A DNA stretch of 53,060 bases, from the NCBI GenBank assembly GCA_003249025.1, contig QBMH01000008.1, forward strand, positions 1-53,060, in the 5' to 3' direction. Numbering within the stretch: position 1 is the stretch's first letter; each line of letters starts with the position of its first letter. This document shows, one piece after another, positions 35,509 through 44,487 of the stretch. Origin of the DNA: Leptolyngbya sp. (GTDB lineage: Bacteria; Cyanobacteriota; Cyanobacteriia; Leptolyngbyales; Leptolyngbyaceae). The notes under the pieces are model-generated. The model worked only from the letters and a program-made list of their open reading frames with translations, made no database searches and was not told where the DNA came from. The position numbers and the translations under genes were made by a program.

Positions 35509-36297
35509 ATGGTAAACGTAGGGCTAAATTGGAGCAGTGTTTTAGGTGTGACGCTGGCTGCATCAGGCTTGGCTCTGTACTTTCTGCGCTCAATGCGCCC
35601 CAAGCTAGCTCGTGACCACGATATCTTTTTTGCGGCAGTTGCTTTGCTCTGCGGGGGCATCCTCTTTTTCCAAGGGTGGCGACAAGATCCTATTCTGCAA
35701 TTTGGGCAGTTTTTGCTAACCGGGTCTGTCGTCTTTTTTGCGGTGGAAAGTGTGCGGCTTCGCGGTGTGGCAACCGAACAAGCTCGACGGACTGCACCGA
35801 TTGTGGATGAAGAACGTCCAGTGAGTCGAACCTATCGGGCAGAATTGGATGATTTGGAAACCCTAGACGATCGCCCAACCACTCGACGCATTCGGGGATC
35901 GCGAGATGCACGCCCCAACCGTGATGAGTATGAAGAAGGCGCTCGTCGTCGCCCCAATAGTCGTTCTAGTGCAGAAGAGCGATATAGCAACGGTAATAGC
36001 AAAAGCGATCGCCCCCGTCGTCCTTCCCGCCCAACTAGTGAGCCGCCGATTGATGCGCCTGAATCGTTTTACGATGAGGAAACAGCGCCCGACTCTAGAC
36101 GGCGCACTCGTAACAACAGCGTTTCCCGTCCTATCAATCCTCCTTCGGACGTAGCTAAACCTAGACGCTCTCGTCCCTCTGCTCCAGACACATCCCGTCG
36201 CCCTCGTAACGAAGAACCGGTTGCCTCTTCTGCTGAATACGTAGACTATCGCCCAATTGAGAATGATGATGAATCGGATAATTGGAGTGATGAGTAA
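35509..36297 (+). CDS. ycf66: Ycf66 family protein
   Basis: A 262-residue protein. The N-terminal 95 residues form the Ycf66 domain with three membrane helices (about 8-26, 40-56, 64-82), including LYFLRSMRPKLARDHDIFFAAVALLCGGILFFQGWRQDP-type sequence read in pieces. The long C-terminal tail is Arg/Ser/Pro-rich and disordered, with acidic stretches at the end. Ycf66 is found in cyanobacteria and some plastids and its role is unknown. The ATG has TAGGAGAGG 7-15 bases upstream. It follows psbX on the same strand by 272 bp. Confidence 0.9.
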   Translation: MVNVGLNWSSVLGVTLAASGLALYFLRSMRPKLARDHDIFFAAVALLCGGILFFQGWRQDPILQFGQFLLTGSVVFFAVESVRLRGVATEQARRTAPIVDEERPVSRTYRAELDDLETLDDRPTTRRIRGSRDARPNRDEYEEGARRRPNSRSSAEERYSNGNSKSDRPRRPSRPTSEPPIDAPESFYDEETAPDSRRRTRNNSVSRPINPPSDVAKPRRSRPSAPDTSRRPRNEEPVASSAEYVDYRPIENDDESDNWSDE

Positions 36298-36346
36298 ACT
36301 AGGAAATCTAGTTAAACTCTAATCTTTTTATTTGAAACAGCTTGCA

Positions 36347-36922
36347 ATGGTCAGTCGATGGGTTGGAGCGATCGTCTCTGAAAACATATCAAGCGTGGGT
36401 ATACAGCCTCGTTGGCTTGCACTTTTTATTTGTGGCTACCTAGCTGGAACGGTAACCGCTTGCACGAACGAAACAGCGCTGCTATCAGCCGGCGAACTGA
36501 ACAGCCGATTTAACGACGAACAGCCCGCCTTGAGCGGAGATGGGCGTTTTGTGGCATTTGTCTCAAATCGAGACGGCACTCGCTCTATTTTGCTCTATGA
36601 CCTCCGAAATAAGCAATATCTGAACCTGCCTCGCCTTAACCGACGAGATGCGATCGCGGAATCTCCGAGTTTGAGTTCTACAGGTCGTTACATCACCTAT
36701 ATTGCGAGTGATAGCGCTCGACCCGAAATTGAGTTGTATGATCGAGCCACACAGCAAATTCAAATTTTAACGATGGGATATCGTGGTTGGTTTCGCAACC
36801 CGCAAATTAGCCCTGATGGTCGCTATATTGTATTTGAAACGGGCACCCGTGGACAGTGGGATATTGAAGTCCTCGATCGCGGCTCTGGCGTTGAACTCGA
36901 TCTTCCCGACTATCGCCGATAA
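36347..36922 (+). CDS. TolB-like PD40-repeat lipoprotein, three blades
   Basis: A 191-residue protein from the ATG at 36347 (an in-frame TTG lies 15 bp earlier). A signal sequence ends with a possible lipobox VTAC (Cys about residue 39). Three PD40/WD40-like beta-propeller repeats follow, each with S-x-D/T-G-R-f/Y-v/I-x-F/Y and a L-Y-D-R-like ending: SGDGRFVAFVSNRDG, SSTGRYITYIASDSAR and SPDGRYIVFETGTRG. A TolB propeller normally has six blades. This gene encodes only three and is followed by a similar three-blade protein. Both may bind at the outer-membrane face of the periplasm. Confidence 0.8.
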   Translation: MVSRWVGAIVSENISSVGIQPRWLALFICGYLAGTVTACTNETALLSAGELNSRFNDEQPALSGDGRFVAFVSNRDGTRSILLYDLRNKQYLNLPRLNRRDAIAESPSLSSTGRYITYIASDSARPEIELYDRATQQIQILTMGYRGWFRNPQISPDGRYIVFETGTRGQWDIEVLDRGSGVELDLPDYRR

Positions 36923-36950
36923 CCTACGTCCATTTCTTCTGCTTAATCGC

Positions 36951-36977
36951 CCTTAGCCCCTCGCCCCTCGCCTTTCT
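36951..36977. repeat. CCCCTCGCC-type short repeat
   Basis: The spacer between the two TolB-like genes contains TAGCCCCTCGCCCCTCGCC. The stretch TAGCCCCTCGCC also occurs on the coding strand of htpG at 51331-51362. Confidence 0.7.
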
Positions 36978-36979
36978 TA

Positions 36980-37495
36980 GTGAAATGTTTTGTCTGGTCA
37001 ATTGGGATTCTGGCACTGTCGCTCAGCGGTTGTGCAAATTCTCGATCGCTCAACTTTCCGTTTGATCCAGGCGGGCGCAGTTTGAACAGTCCGTTTGCGG
37101 AGATGCAGCCAGCGATCGCAGGACGCTATATCGTGTTTGCCTCTGATCGCCGGGGTAGTCAAGATATTTATCTGTATGACACTGTGGGTCGCAACCTTGT
37201 GGAAGTGCCCGGACTCAACACCTTGGATGTGAGCGAATCCAGTCCAGTAATTTCTGAAAATGGTCGCTACATTGCCTATGTGGGAGCGCGGGGCGGACTC
37301 ACCGATGTTTACGTATACGATCGCGATACTCGCCAAACGCGAAACTTGACTGGAACGCTCAATGCAGAGGTTCGCAGCCCTAGCATCAGTGCTGATGGCA
37401 ACGCGATCGCCTTTCAATCCAGTGTCAACGGACAGTGGGATATCTTAGTCTACAATCGCTTTGGGCAACCGATCGCTCAGCCGGCTTCACCGTAA
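36980..37495 (+). CDS. TolB-like PD40-repeat lipoprotein, three blades (paralogue)
   Basis: A 171-residue lipoprotein that begins at GTG 36980. The signal peptide ends with the clear lipobox LSGC (Cys18). Three PD40 repeats follow: FASDRRGSQDIYLYD, SENGRYIAYVGARGG with DVYVYDRDTR, and SADGNAIAFQSSVNG. It is a paralogue of the preceding gene (57-bp spacer, same strand) and matches its blade count. Its last 9 bp overlap the last 9 bp of the convergent hli gene. The GTG start has no strong ribosome site; the 36951-36977 repeat lies just upstream. Confidence 0.8.
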   Translation: MKCFVWSIGILALSLSGCANSRSLNFPFDPGGRSLNSPFAEMQPAIAGRYIVFASDRRGSQDIYLYDTVGRNLVEVPGLNTLDVSESSPVISENGRYIAYVGARGGLTDVYVYDRDTRQTRNLTGTLNAEVRSPSISADGNAIAFQSSVNGQWDILVYNRFGQPIAQPASP

Positions 37496-37672
37496 TCCTA
37501 GCCAAGTCAAGAGATCCTGCTGAGTCAAAAATTCCAGTAGCAGCAGAGTAACAAACCCCAGCATGGCAAATCGTCCGTTAATTTGCTCCGCATAAGCCGT
37601 CCAGCCAAAAGCAGGCTCCGGCTGATTCAAAGGTTTAGGTGCTTTTGCAAATTGGTCTAAAGGTTCGCTCAC
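37487..37672 (-). CDS. High-light-inducible protein (one-helix LHC-like)
   Basis: A 61-residue one-helix Hlip. The chlorophyll-binding motif ExxNGRxAMxGF appears as [13 protein letters not shown], followed by the helix VTLLLLEFLTQ. Such proteins bind chlorophyll and carotenoid and protect photosystem II assembly and chlorophyll synthase under light stress. It starts with GTG at 37672, one base after the sdhB TAA, with AGGAGG 6-11 bases before it. The two genes are therefore tightly coupled on one transcript. It overlaps the TolB-like gene by 9 bp at the 3' ends. Confidence 0.92.
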   Translation of the reverse strand: MSEPLDQFAKAPKPLNQPEPAFGWTAYAEQINGRFAMLGFVTLLLLEFLTQQDLLTWLGLR

Positions 37673-37673
37673 G

Positions 37674-38741
37674 TTAACCTCCTGTGGGTTCCGGGGTGTC
37701 AGATAGGGTCGTCACCTGCTCAGCTTTATCTAGGCTTTTCACCGACTCAATCAGCGATCGCACGGTTGCCGCCCCTGCCGATGGTTCAAACCCCAGCGGA
37801 AATTTGCGCTTTGCGATCATCCTCACGCCCAAGGGCACTAAGCTCACAATCCCTTGTATATCTCGAAAAGAGTTGCCCACGACTTTCAAGCCAAACTCTT
37901 GTTCATTGATCCAGCCCCCCTTCTTGACCAGATCAATCAACACCTTACGATGGCGAATTGAGCGACTGGATTGGGCATCAGTGCGCTCCAAAATTTCCGA
38001 TTTGATTTTACTGATTTGCTCCATGGGTGCGACTTCCATAGGGCAAACCGCATTGCACTGGTAGCAGCGGGTGCAGCCCCATACGCCATCCGTGCTGTGA
38101 TTATATTTCTCCAGCCGTGCTTCTGTAGTTTGATCGCGAGAATCGGCCACCATGCGATAGGCTTTTGCCAGAGCATGGGGACCAACAAAATTAGGATTGA
38201 CTTCGCGGGCACTGCATTCAGAGTAGCAAGCTCCGCACATAATGCAGTTGCCCGTCTGATTCAGCCGCGATCGCTCCTCTGGGGTTTGCAAAAACTCCCG
38301 TTCTGGGATCTGCCGTGCTGCTGTGCTGACATAGGGATCAACCGCCTTTAGGTTATCCCAAAAACTCTTCATATCCACCACTAAATCTTTGATGACTGGC
38401 ATATTTCCCAGCGGTGCCAAAGTAATTACCGGAGTTAGAGCCGCAGGATTGGCGGGGTCGCTAGTTTTTTCTCCAAACGGAACCGCTTGCTCTAGCCTTG
38501 CCAATTCACTACCCACATTTTCCTTACAGGCAAGTGCCGATCGCCCATTAATCCGCATCGTACAGCTACCACAAATCGTATTCCGACAATTCTTCCGAAA
38601 AGCCAGCGTTCCGTCTTGCTCCCATTTAATTCGGTTAATACATTCCAAAATTGTGTTGCTTGGCTCTGCTTCTAATTGATAATCCTGAATTTTAGGAGCA
38701 GCACCCGGTTCTTGCCGAATCACTTTAAAGATGACGTGCAT
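37674..38741 (-). CDS. sdhB: Succinate dehydrogenase / fumarate reductase iron-sulfur subunit
   Basis: A 355-residue protein from the ATG at 38741 (MHVIFKVIRQEPG); the frame extends 16 codons further without support. The N-terminal [2Fe-2S] domain has Cys52, Cys57, Cys60 (CRNTICGSC) and Cys72. The C-terminal domain has the CIMCGACYSEC and CTRCYQCNAVCP cluster motifs for [4Fe-4S] and [3Fe-4S] centres. It passes electrons from SdhA to the quinone pool in respiration. It is about 100 residues longer than the bacterial norm, mostly a C-terminal extension. The sdhA gene is not adjacent, which is common in cyanobacteria. The hli gene follows one base after the stop. Confidence 0.92.
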   Translation of the reverse strand: MHVIFKVIRQEPGAAPKIQDYQLEAEPSNTILECINRIKWEQDGTLAFRKNCRNTICGSCTMRINGRSALACKENVGSELARLEQAVPFGEKTSDPANPAALTPVITLAPLGNMPVIKDLVVDMKSFWDNLKAVDPYVSTAARQIPEREFLQTPEERSRLNQTGNCIMCGACYSECSAREVNPNFVGPHALAKAYRMVADSRDQTTEARLEKYNHSTDGVWGCTRCYQCNAVCPMEVAPMEQISKIKSEILERTDAQSSRSIRHRKVLIDLVKKGGWINEQEFGLKVVGNSFRDIQGIVSLVPLGVRMIAKRKFPLGFEPSAGAATVRSLIESVKSLDKAEQVTTLSDTPEPTGG

Positions 38742-39323
38742 TCTACTCAAAAAGAAAGTTTTCGATGGGTTGAAAAAGTTCCCATACATTCTAGGGTAAG
38801 GGCAAATGCATCTTCTGTTCAGTATCTTAAGCTGAATCTCTTAATTGATTTAAGGTGCTAGAAAAAACGAGTTCAGCAGTTTGCGCGAAATGACTGCCCA
38901 TATCAAGATTGAAAAGTATTTTGTCAGCAGCGATCGCATTTACCCGATTTAAATTTTTTAGAATCATGGATTCTATAACAAAAGTTCCTTTTGCCGCCAG
39001 CGATCGCCAGCATTTTGAGCAATGAGTTCAGCTTTATTAACTTTAGTGTCTAAGCCATCTCATTTCATTTATATATTTGTCATCTCATAAATTTCCCAAA
39101 TGAGCGCAAAAGCGCTATGTCACATCTTCAATTCTTTTCAAAGATATCTTTGAGCCATGCGATTATGAATAGAGTCTAAGAACAATTCAAAAGTATTACT
39201 AATAAAAATATTGTGCAATTCTTGCCAAGATAGTAAGGTCTAAGGATAATATTTTTATAGTGCTGAATTTAGACTTATTCGTCTGAATCATTGCCCTGAA
39301 ACTTTCAGGATATTTGGGAACAA
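38742..39323. promoter_or_regulatory. Spacer upstream of sdhB and the AbrB gene
   Basis: About 580 bp between divergent genes, AT-rich (many T/A runs at 38940-39260). No gene or named binding motif was recognised. It should contain the promoters of the sdhB-hli operon and of the AbrB-like gene. Confidence 0.45.
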
Positions 39324-39725
39324 ATGGCAGATACACAGATCACTCCACTAAACGGAAAAGCCTTACTTCAAAAGGTAAAAGAACTCTCCCATCTGCCGCG
39401 CCGAGAAACAGCAAAGCGATGTGGATACTATAGCGTCACTAAAAACGGTGAAACACGGGTCAACTTGACGGATTTTTATCACGCATTGATTGCAGCACAA
39501 GGGCTATCTCTTGATCCAGAGGGCACCAAAGATGGGCGTGGACGAGAGCCAACCTATCGAGTCAGTGTGCATAAAAATGGTCAGATTGTGATTGGTGCGG
39601 CTTACACCCAATCAATGGGATTAAAGACAGGTGATGAGTTTGAAATTAAGCTTGGGTATAAGCATATTCGGCTCGTTCAGCTAGGTTCTAGAGATAGTGA
39701 CAAAGAGGATGATGAAGAAAACTAG
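39324..39725 (+). CDS. AbrB-family transcriptional regulator (cyAbrB type)
   Basis: A 133-residue cyAbrB protein. The N-terminal half (10-80) has the conserved KALLQKVKELSHLPRRETAKRCGYY segment read in two parts. The C-terminal AbrB domain (about 85-122) contains YRVSVHKNGQIVIGAAYTQ and GLKTGDEFEIKLG. In cyanobacteria such paralogues control carbon/nitrogen balance and nitrogen uptake genes. The acidic tail (DSDKEDDEEN) is typical. No regulated neighbour is obvious. The stop codon forms part of a terminator stem. Confidence 0.92.
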   Translation: MADTQITPLNGKALLQKVKELSHLPRRETAKRCGYYSVTKNGETRVNLTDFYHALIAAQGLSLDPEGTKDGRGREPTYRVSVHKNGQIVIGAAYTQSMGLKTGDEFEIKLGYKHIRLVQLGSRDSDKEDDEEN

Positions 39726-39750
39726 AGTTCTTTGCAGGGCTAGTTTTTTT
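39718..39750 (+). terminator. Intrinsic terminator of the AbrB-like gene
   Basis: AAAACTAG (39718-39725, includes the stop) pairs perfectly with CTAGTTTT, with a 14-base loop, followed by a run of T to 39750. Confidence 0.8.
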
Positions 39751-39852
39751 CTAGCACTGTTGAGTGTGTCTCTAGATTTTTATGTGAAGTTCTAACCGAT
39801 TTCCATAAACGGAATCTTACAGCCTTAAGCAATGAGTTTGTGAAATTTTCTT

Positions 39853-40665
39853 GTGAGAATTGAACAGGTCTTTTTAAATTCTGGAACCACGATCGCTGCT
39901 TTTTTAAGCGTGTGGGTGATGCTCTGGCTACCGATCGCTGTTCCCTTAGCAATCGTCTTAAAATGGCATCCACCCCAGCCACCAACAATGCAGCAAAAAC
40001 TGCCACTGGTTGCCTCACTGTATGCGATTGCGCCCCTCATTTTATGGGGATTTTCCCATCTCCAGCAGCAATCTTTTTCTATCTATGGATTAACCTGGAA
40101 TCCGAGTAGTTTAATATCCATTTTGAGCGGACTTGGCATCGCGGTTTTGGGATTGCTCATCCTTTATGGCATCTTAAAAACTCTCGGTTGGCTAGTGTGG
40201 AATTCGGAGCAGGTGCCTTCTTTGCTAGCAACAGTATTGCCAACCTTGGGCATTGCACTCTGGATCAGCACCACCGAAGAACTCGTTTTTCGCGGCTTTT
40301 TGCTCAATCAACTTCAGAATGACTATTCTTTAGCGATCGCGGCGATTATTTCTAGCGCCATTTTTGCCGTATTACATTTGGTGTGGGATGGCAAAGAAGC
40401 ACTGCCGCAACTACTGGGATTGTGGCTGCTCAGCATGGTTTTAGTGCTAGCACGCTGGCTAGATGGCGGTAGTTTAGGGCTGGCGATCGGGCTTCATGCA
40501 GGTTGGGTTTGGGGAATTGCCAGTTTGGATACGGCCCAAATTTTGCATTATCCAGAGCGCAATTTGGCATGGGTAACCGGTAACGGTAAGCCATTGGCAG
40601 GAGTGTTTGGGATTTTGCTGCTGCTCACGACCGGGGCGATCATGTGGGCGATCGCCGCTCCATAA
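39853..40665 (+). CDS. CPBP intramembrane protease
   Basis: A 270-residue polytopic protein with about eight helices, of the CAAX-protease/bacteriocin-processing family. The active-site motif EExxxR is E142-E143-R147 (STTEELVFRGFL). A His (H175) sits in FAVLHLVWDG and another in GLHAGWVWG (about 220), completing the family's set. Related proteins process prenylated proteins or peptides, or act in stress adaptation. It starts with GTG at 39853; no strong ribosome site is seen, and the first hydrophobic segment supports a start nearby. No partner genes are adjacent. Confidence 0.85.
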   Translation: MRIEQVFLNSGTTIAAFLSVWVMLWLPIAVPLAIVLKWHPPQPPTMQQKLPLVASLYAIAPLILWGFSHLQQQSFSIYGLTWNPSSLISILSGLGIAVLGLLILYGILKTLGWLVWNSEQVPSLLATVLPTLGIALWISTTEELVFRGFLLNQLQNDYSLAIAAIISSAIFAVLHLVWDGKEALPQLLGLWLLSMVLVLARWLDGGSLGLAIGLHAGWVWGIASLDTAQILHYPERNLAWVTGNGKPLAGVFGILLLLTTGAIMWAIAAP

Positions 40666-40784
40666 AATTGCCACAGTGACTAGAAGAGTATCAACTTTAA
40701 GTAGAGAGGTGGAGGAGTAGATGAGTGAGTGTGAAGCCGACAATATCAGTGGTTTAACTCTCTCATCTGTCAAAATCTGATGCC

Positions 40785-41570
40785 TTAAAACTTAAACGTT
40801 GCCCAATCCTGTTCTCGATAGTAGTGACTCATATCATCAAATTTATAAAGCTCTGCCTGATGCACTTTAAATACTTTAGGAGTCTCTCCTAACCACGGCT
40901 GGTTTAACTGAACAAGGCGATCGCTGAGTTGAGTATGCTTTTCCACAGAGGGCACCGAGCCAAAATATCCCAAGGTGATGTGGGGCGTGAAGTAATACTG
41001 CTGCTCAATTCCCAATCCCATTAAAGGGTGGTTTTGGTAAATTGCCCTCCGAAATTTCAAAATGCGCCCATAGGAGACTTCATCGATCGGAGCAAGACAA
41101 ACCCCGATTGATCGTGGCATTAACATCAAACCCAACACTTGAAATGGAATAGGTTTGCCTTCACTAATCGATTGACACTCTTGAAAGATATGGGCAATTT
41201 GAGTTTGCAATTGAGCTTCAAATGCCGAATCTTCCCTTGCATGACGATAGGCGCTATCCCAGATTAAATCTGCTAGAGTCACATGGAAGCTAGCAGATGG
41301 AACAGGAATAAAAACGGTTGCCCCAAATTCGTTAACTAAATGGGTCTGGGACTGTTCAAACAGGTCATACAGCGCTTGGTTTTCTGGCGACTCGTCTCCT
41401 TTAGAGGGAGTGATAATGCTGTAGCCAGGAAAGTTGGTCGGCACGAACCCTTGATTAGGATGCAGTTCAAACTTAGGAGATTCCTGAGTATTCTGTAACT
41501 GGGTACGATACGCGTCTGGAAGAGTCATACGCATCGCCCGATTTAAGTAAGTCTGAAAATTTTCGTCCAA
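40785..41570 (-). CDS. DUF1868 2H phosphoesterase-superfamily protein
   Basis: A 261-residue soluble protein. Two HxT motifs, H96-V-T (SFHVTLADL) and H197-I-T (PHITLGYFG), are spaced as in 2H phosphoesterases of the LigT/cyclic phosphodiesterase fold. DUF1868 proteins belong to that group. The substrate is unknown (RNA 2',3'-cyclic phosphate or related). It is convergent with the CPBP gene. The ATG at 41570 has no clear ribosome site. Confidence 0.8.
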   Translation of the reverse strand: MDENFQTYLNRAMRMTLPDAYRTQLQNTQESPKFELHPNQGFVPTNFPGYSIITPSKGDESPENQALYDLFEQSQTHLVNEFGATVFIPVPSASFHVTLADLIWDSAYRHAREDSAFEAQLQTQIAHIFQECQSISEGKPIPFQVLGLMLMPRSIGVCLAPIDEVSYGRILKFRRAIYQNHPLMGLGIEQQYYFTPHITLGYFGSVPSVEKHTQLSDRLVQLNQPWLGETPKVFKVHQAELYKFDDMSHYYREQDWATFKF

Positions 41571-41889
41571 TTCTTAAATACCTCGTTAAGGTAGCGTGAT
41601 CGATCTTATGACTGGTTAAAGGATAATCGCTTCAGTTTATCTCTATCATTTGTTCCCATCATCGCTGAAATATAGCATCCTAAATCAACTATTGATGAGC
41701 TTAAGATAGCCTAAGCAGGTTTTCTAACCATCCTAAACTTAGGCATGACTAAAAGGAGGATTCTTCAAGTCAGGCATTTAGGTGCCGACGCTAGGCATTT
41801 CTATCAAAATAAATATTTCTAAAAATGACACAGACCAGTTTGTCAGAATTGTCTCCACAATACAATTACCTAATGGATAGAGAGTGCCG
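41571..41889. other. Spacer between DUF1868 and holA
   Basis: About 320 bp without a supported gene. A short direct repeat AGGCATTT occurs at about 41771 and 41793, and AT-rich promoter-like sequence lies at 41805-41825. It must hold promoters for both flanking divergent genes. Confidence 0.4.
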
Positions 41890-42876
41890 ATGCCAATTTA
41901 CTTGTATTGGGGAACCGATGAGTTTGCGATCGCTCAAGCCATCAAAGCCCTACGGGGAAAAGCACTTGATCCGGCATGGGAGAGTTTCAATTACAACAAA
42001 ATCTCGCCAGAGCAATCCGATGCCATCACTCAGGGGCTAAATCAGGCAATGACTCCGCCGTTTGGGGCAGGCAGTCGATTGACCTGGTTATCGGATACGA
42101 CGATGTGCCAGCGTTGCCCAGATGGGCTTTTGGAGGAGTTAGAGCGTACCTTTACTTCACTGCCTCCCACCAGCATTCTGTTGTTAACCAGTCCGACAAA
42201 GCCCGATAGTCGCTTGAAGGTGACAAAGCTGCTGCAAAAGCACGCTGAGATTCGAGAATTTTCGCCAATTCCCCCTTGGAAAGGAGATCTGCTGTTAAAG
42301 CAGGTGAAACAGTTGGCTCAGGAAATCGATGTCAAGCTGACGGCAGAAGCAGCGGAACTCTTAGCGGAGTCAGTGGGCAATGATACGCGTCAACTTTACA
42401 ATGCTTTAGAGAAACTACGGCTCTATGCCGGAGATGCTCGGCGATCTCTGACTGAATTAGATGTAGCGACCTTAGTCGCGGCAACTCAGCAAAACACCTT
42501 GAAGCTGGCGGCTGTCATTCGCCAAGGACAGGTGGCTGAAGCGTTGGAAATGGTGGCTGAACTGCTGCGCCAGAATGAACCTGCCCTGCGGATTGTGAGT
42601 TCTTTAATTGGAGAATTTCGTCGCTGGCTATGGATTAAGCTGATGGTGGAATCGGGAGAGCGGGACGACACTGCGATCGCCAAAGCGGCTGAGATTGCCA
42701 ATCCTAAACGCCTCTATTTTTTAAGACAAGAAGTGCAGTCTGTGTCTTCTCAAGCGCTGCTGCAAACCCTGCCCTTGTTGCTAGAGCTAGAGTTTAGCCT
42801 GAAGGATGGAGCGGATGATTTAGCGGCAATGCAAACAAAAATCGTAGAGCTATGCCAACTGTGTGGCACGAGATGA
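41890..42876 (+). CDS. holA: DNA polymerase III delta subunit
   Basis: A 328-residue clamp-loader subunit from the ATG at 41890 (a GTG lies 6 bp before). Domain I has MPIYLYWGTDEFAIAQAI, which is the family's start, then TWLSDTTMCQ and a LLLTSPTKPDSRLKV stretch. Domain II carries LAAVIRQGQVAEALEMVAELL. Domain III has LIGEFRRWLWIKLMV. It opens the beta sliding clamp. The match is by overall pattern and length. It stands alone, with no clustered replication genes. Confidence 0.9.
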   Translation: MPIYLYWGTDEFAIAQAIKALRGKALDPAWESFNYNKISPEQSDAITQGLNQAMTPPFGAGSRLTWLSDTTMCQRCPDGLLEELERTFTSLPPTSILLLTSPTKPDSRLKVTKLLQKHAEIREFSPIPPWKGDLLLKQVKQLAQEIDVKLTAEAAELLAESVGNDTRQLYNALEKLRLYAGDARRSLTELDVATLVAATQQNTLKLAAVIRQGQVAEALEMVAELLRQNEPALRIVSSLIGEFRRWLWIKLMVESGERDDTAIAKAAEIANPKRLYFLRQEVQSVSSQALLQTLPLLLELEFSLKDGADDLAAMQTKIVELCQLCGTR

Positions 42877-42995
42877 ACCGTGAGGAACAGGCAATTAGCA
42901 GAAATTATCTCTTTATAGGAACTTATCGCCCTTAGAATAATTCAAACCATATGAAGACCCTTGGTGGGCTAGTTTTTGGCATTGGACACGCAATT

Positions 42996-43391
42996 ATGAA
43001 GATGAATTACTCCACTTTCCAATCAGGTTTCAGCCGTCCTGCTATGCTGCTATTCGGCATAGCATCCACGGCTGGGCTTCTTTTTAACGGCGTTGCTCAA
43101 GCTCAATCTCCCGCAGATATTGCTCAATATAAAACTGTGGCTCAGCAAATTGAACGCCAGCGGATGCAAGATTTTGCTGAGGTAAAGCGGTTAATGGGTG
43201 GCAATGTACCTGAAAATGTCTGCCAGCGTAACGATGTTCCGGGCAAGGTGCGGGAAATTTGCGATCGCTTTGATAATAACTCCCGGACAATCCTTCAGCA
43301 AAGTGGCATGTCTGTTTCTAAATTTAACGAGGTGATTCGCTTTTGCCAGCAAAATCCAAAGCCCAACGAGTGTCCTGCTCGTCCCCGTTAA
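42996..43391 (+). CDS. DUF4168-type secreted protein
   Basis: A 131-residue protein from ATG 42996 (an in-frame ATG lies 45 bp upstream). A signal peptide ends near VAQAQS. The mature part resembles DUF4168: IAQYKTVAQQIERQRMQDFAEVKRLMG, Cys-containing VPENVCQ and EICDRFDNNSRTIL, then GMSVSKFNEVIRFCQQNP. Four Cys could form two disulfides in the periplasm. The role of the family is unknown. A bidirectional hairpin separates it from the convergent dnaJ gene. Confidence 0.72.
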   Translation: MKMNYSTFQSGFSRPAMLLFGIASTAGLLFNGVAQAQSPADIAQYKTVAQQIERQRMQDFAEVKRLMGGNVPENVCQRNDVPGKVREICDRFDNNSRTILQQSGMSVSKFNEVIRFCQQNPKPNECPARPR

Positions 43392-43418
43392 ATTGAATCG
43401 ATGATGACAATGCCATTT

Positions 43419-43459
43419 TTTGAGTGAGCTAAGGCTGGATTTCAATCTGCTCACTCAAA
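43419..43459. terminator. Hairpin between convergent genes
   Basis: TTTGAGTGAGC and GCTCACTCAAA form a perfect 11-bp stem with a 19-base loop. The T-run follows at 43467-43473 on the plus strand, so it best serves the DUF4168 gene. Confidence 0.7.
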
Positions 43460-43484
43460 GCTGATTGTTTTTAGTTCATTATTT

Positions 43485-44456
43485 TTACAGGCGAATATCT
43501 TTCAGGTGCGATCGCGGATTATTCGTGCGATGATCTCGAATTTTTTCGTAATACTCTCGTTCAATCTCGCTCAACTCTTTGGGGGGAGTAATCACTACAC
43601 GCACCATCTGGTCACCCCGACCTCCTTTTGATTTTGTCCAACCCTTTCCACGTAGCCGTAACGATTGCCCAGATCGAATTCCAGCCGGAATGTTCATTGT
43701 CACCAAGCCGTCCGGTGTCGGTACTTCGATCGCGGCACCCAAAACCGCTTCATCGGGGGCAATAGGCAGTTCGCACATCAAATTGTCGCCATCAAACTGA
43801 AAAAATGGATGAGGTGCAATTTCAATCGTCAGATACAGATCGCCTCGTTGAGTGGTGTAGTAAGGGCTATAGCTGCCTTTTCCTCGAACCCGAACGCGGC
43901 TTCCGGGCTTTGCACTAGCTGGAATGCGAACATCAATCACTTCTTTGCCCACAGACAGGCGTTTTTGCACCCCGTTAAACGCTTCTGACAGGGTAAGCGT
44001 TAAGATCGCCTCACTATCTAGCCCTGCTGTGCTGCCGGGAGGGGGAGCGCCTGCCGTTCCTGGTGAAGTGCGGTAGCGATTAGAACTATTAAAACCAGGG
44101 TCAGACCCCATCCGTCCTAACAATTCGTTGATAAATTCATCAAAGCTGCCGTAGCGCCCAAACTCGACACCATCAAAGTCTACATTACCTCCTCCAGAGG
44201 GCGATCGCGGCTGATCTGCTTGCTTCCAATACTGCCCAAACTGGTCATATTTGCGGCGCTTTTCTGAATCGGATAGGACTTCATAGGCTTCGCTGATTTG
44301 TTTAAACTGGTTTTCTGCTTGGCGATCGCCAGGATTCATATCAGGGTGATATTTACGTGCCAGTTTGCGGTATGCCTGCTTAATTTCATCCGCATCCGCA
44401 GACTTACTAACCCCTAACACTGCATAGTAGTCTTTGTAATCGGTCGCTGCCATCAA
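43485..44456 (-). CDS. DnaJ / CbpA-type J-domain co-chaperone
   Basis: A 323-residue class II J-protein. The J domain (about 7-72) has the HPD motif (37-39). A Gly/Ser-rich linker (about 75-145) follows. The C-terminal substrate-binding domains lie at about 145-310, with [36 protein letters not shown] and LRLRGKG. There is no zinc-finger (no CxxCxGxG), so it is CbpA-like rather than classical DnaJ. It partners DnaK. Met1 or Met2 may be the start. It lies 31 bp downstream of the P-loop kinase gene on the same strand. Confidence 0.88.
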   Translation of the reverse strand: MMAATDYKDYYAVLGVSKSADADEIKQAYRKLARKYHPDMNPGDRQAENQFKQISEAYEVLSDSEKRRKYDQFGQYWKQADQPRSPSGGGNVDFDGVEFGRYGSFDEFINELLGRMGSDPGFNSSNRYRTSPGTAGAPPPGSTAGLDSEAILTLTLSEAFNGVQKRLSVGKEVIDVRIPASAKPGSRVRVRGKGSYSPYYTTQRGDLYLTIEIAPHPFFQFDGDNLMCELPIAPDEAVLGAAIEVPTPDGLVTMNIPAGIRSGQSLRLRGKGWTKSKGGRGDQMVRVVITPPKELSEIEREYYEKIRDHRTNNPRSHLKDIRL

Positions 44457-44487
44457 CCCTTACCTCTATTGGCACCCCTATTGGCAC

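Noticed and set aside
36998..37417. 139-codon open frame antisense to the second TolB-like gene
   Set aside because: The plus-strand frame has a lipobox and PD40 repeats; the antisense frame shows nothing.
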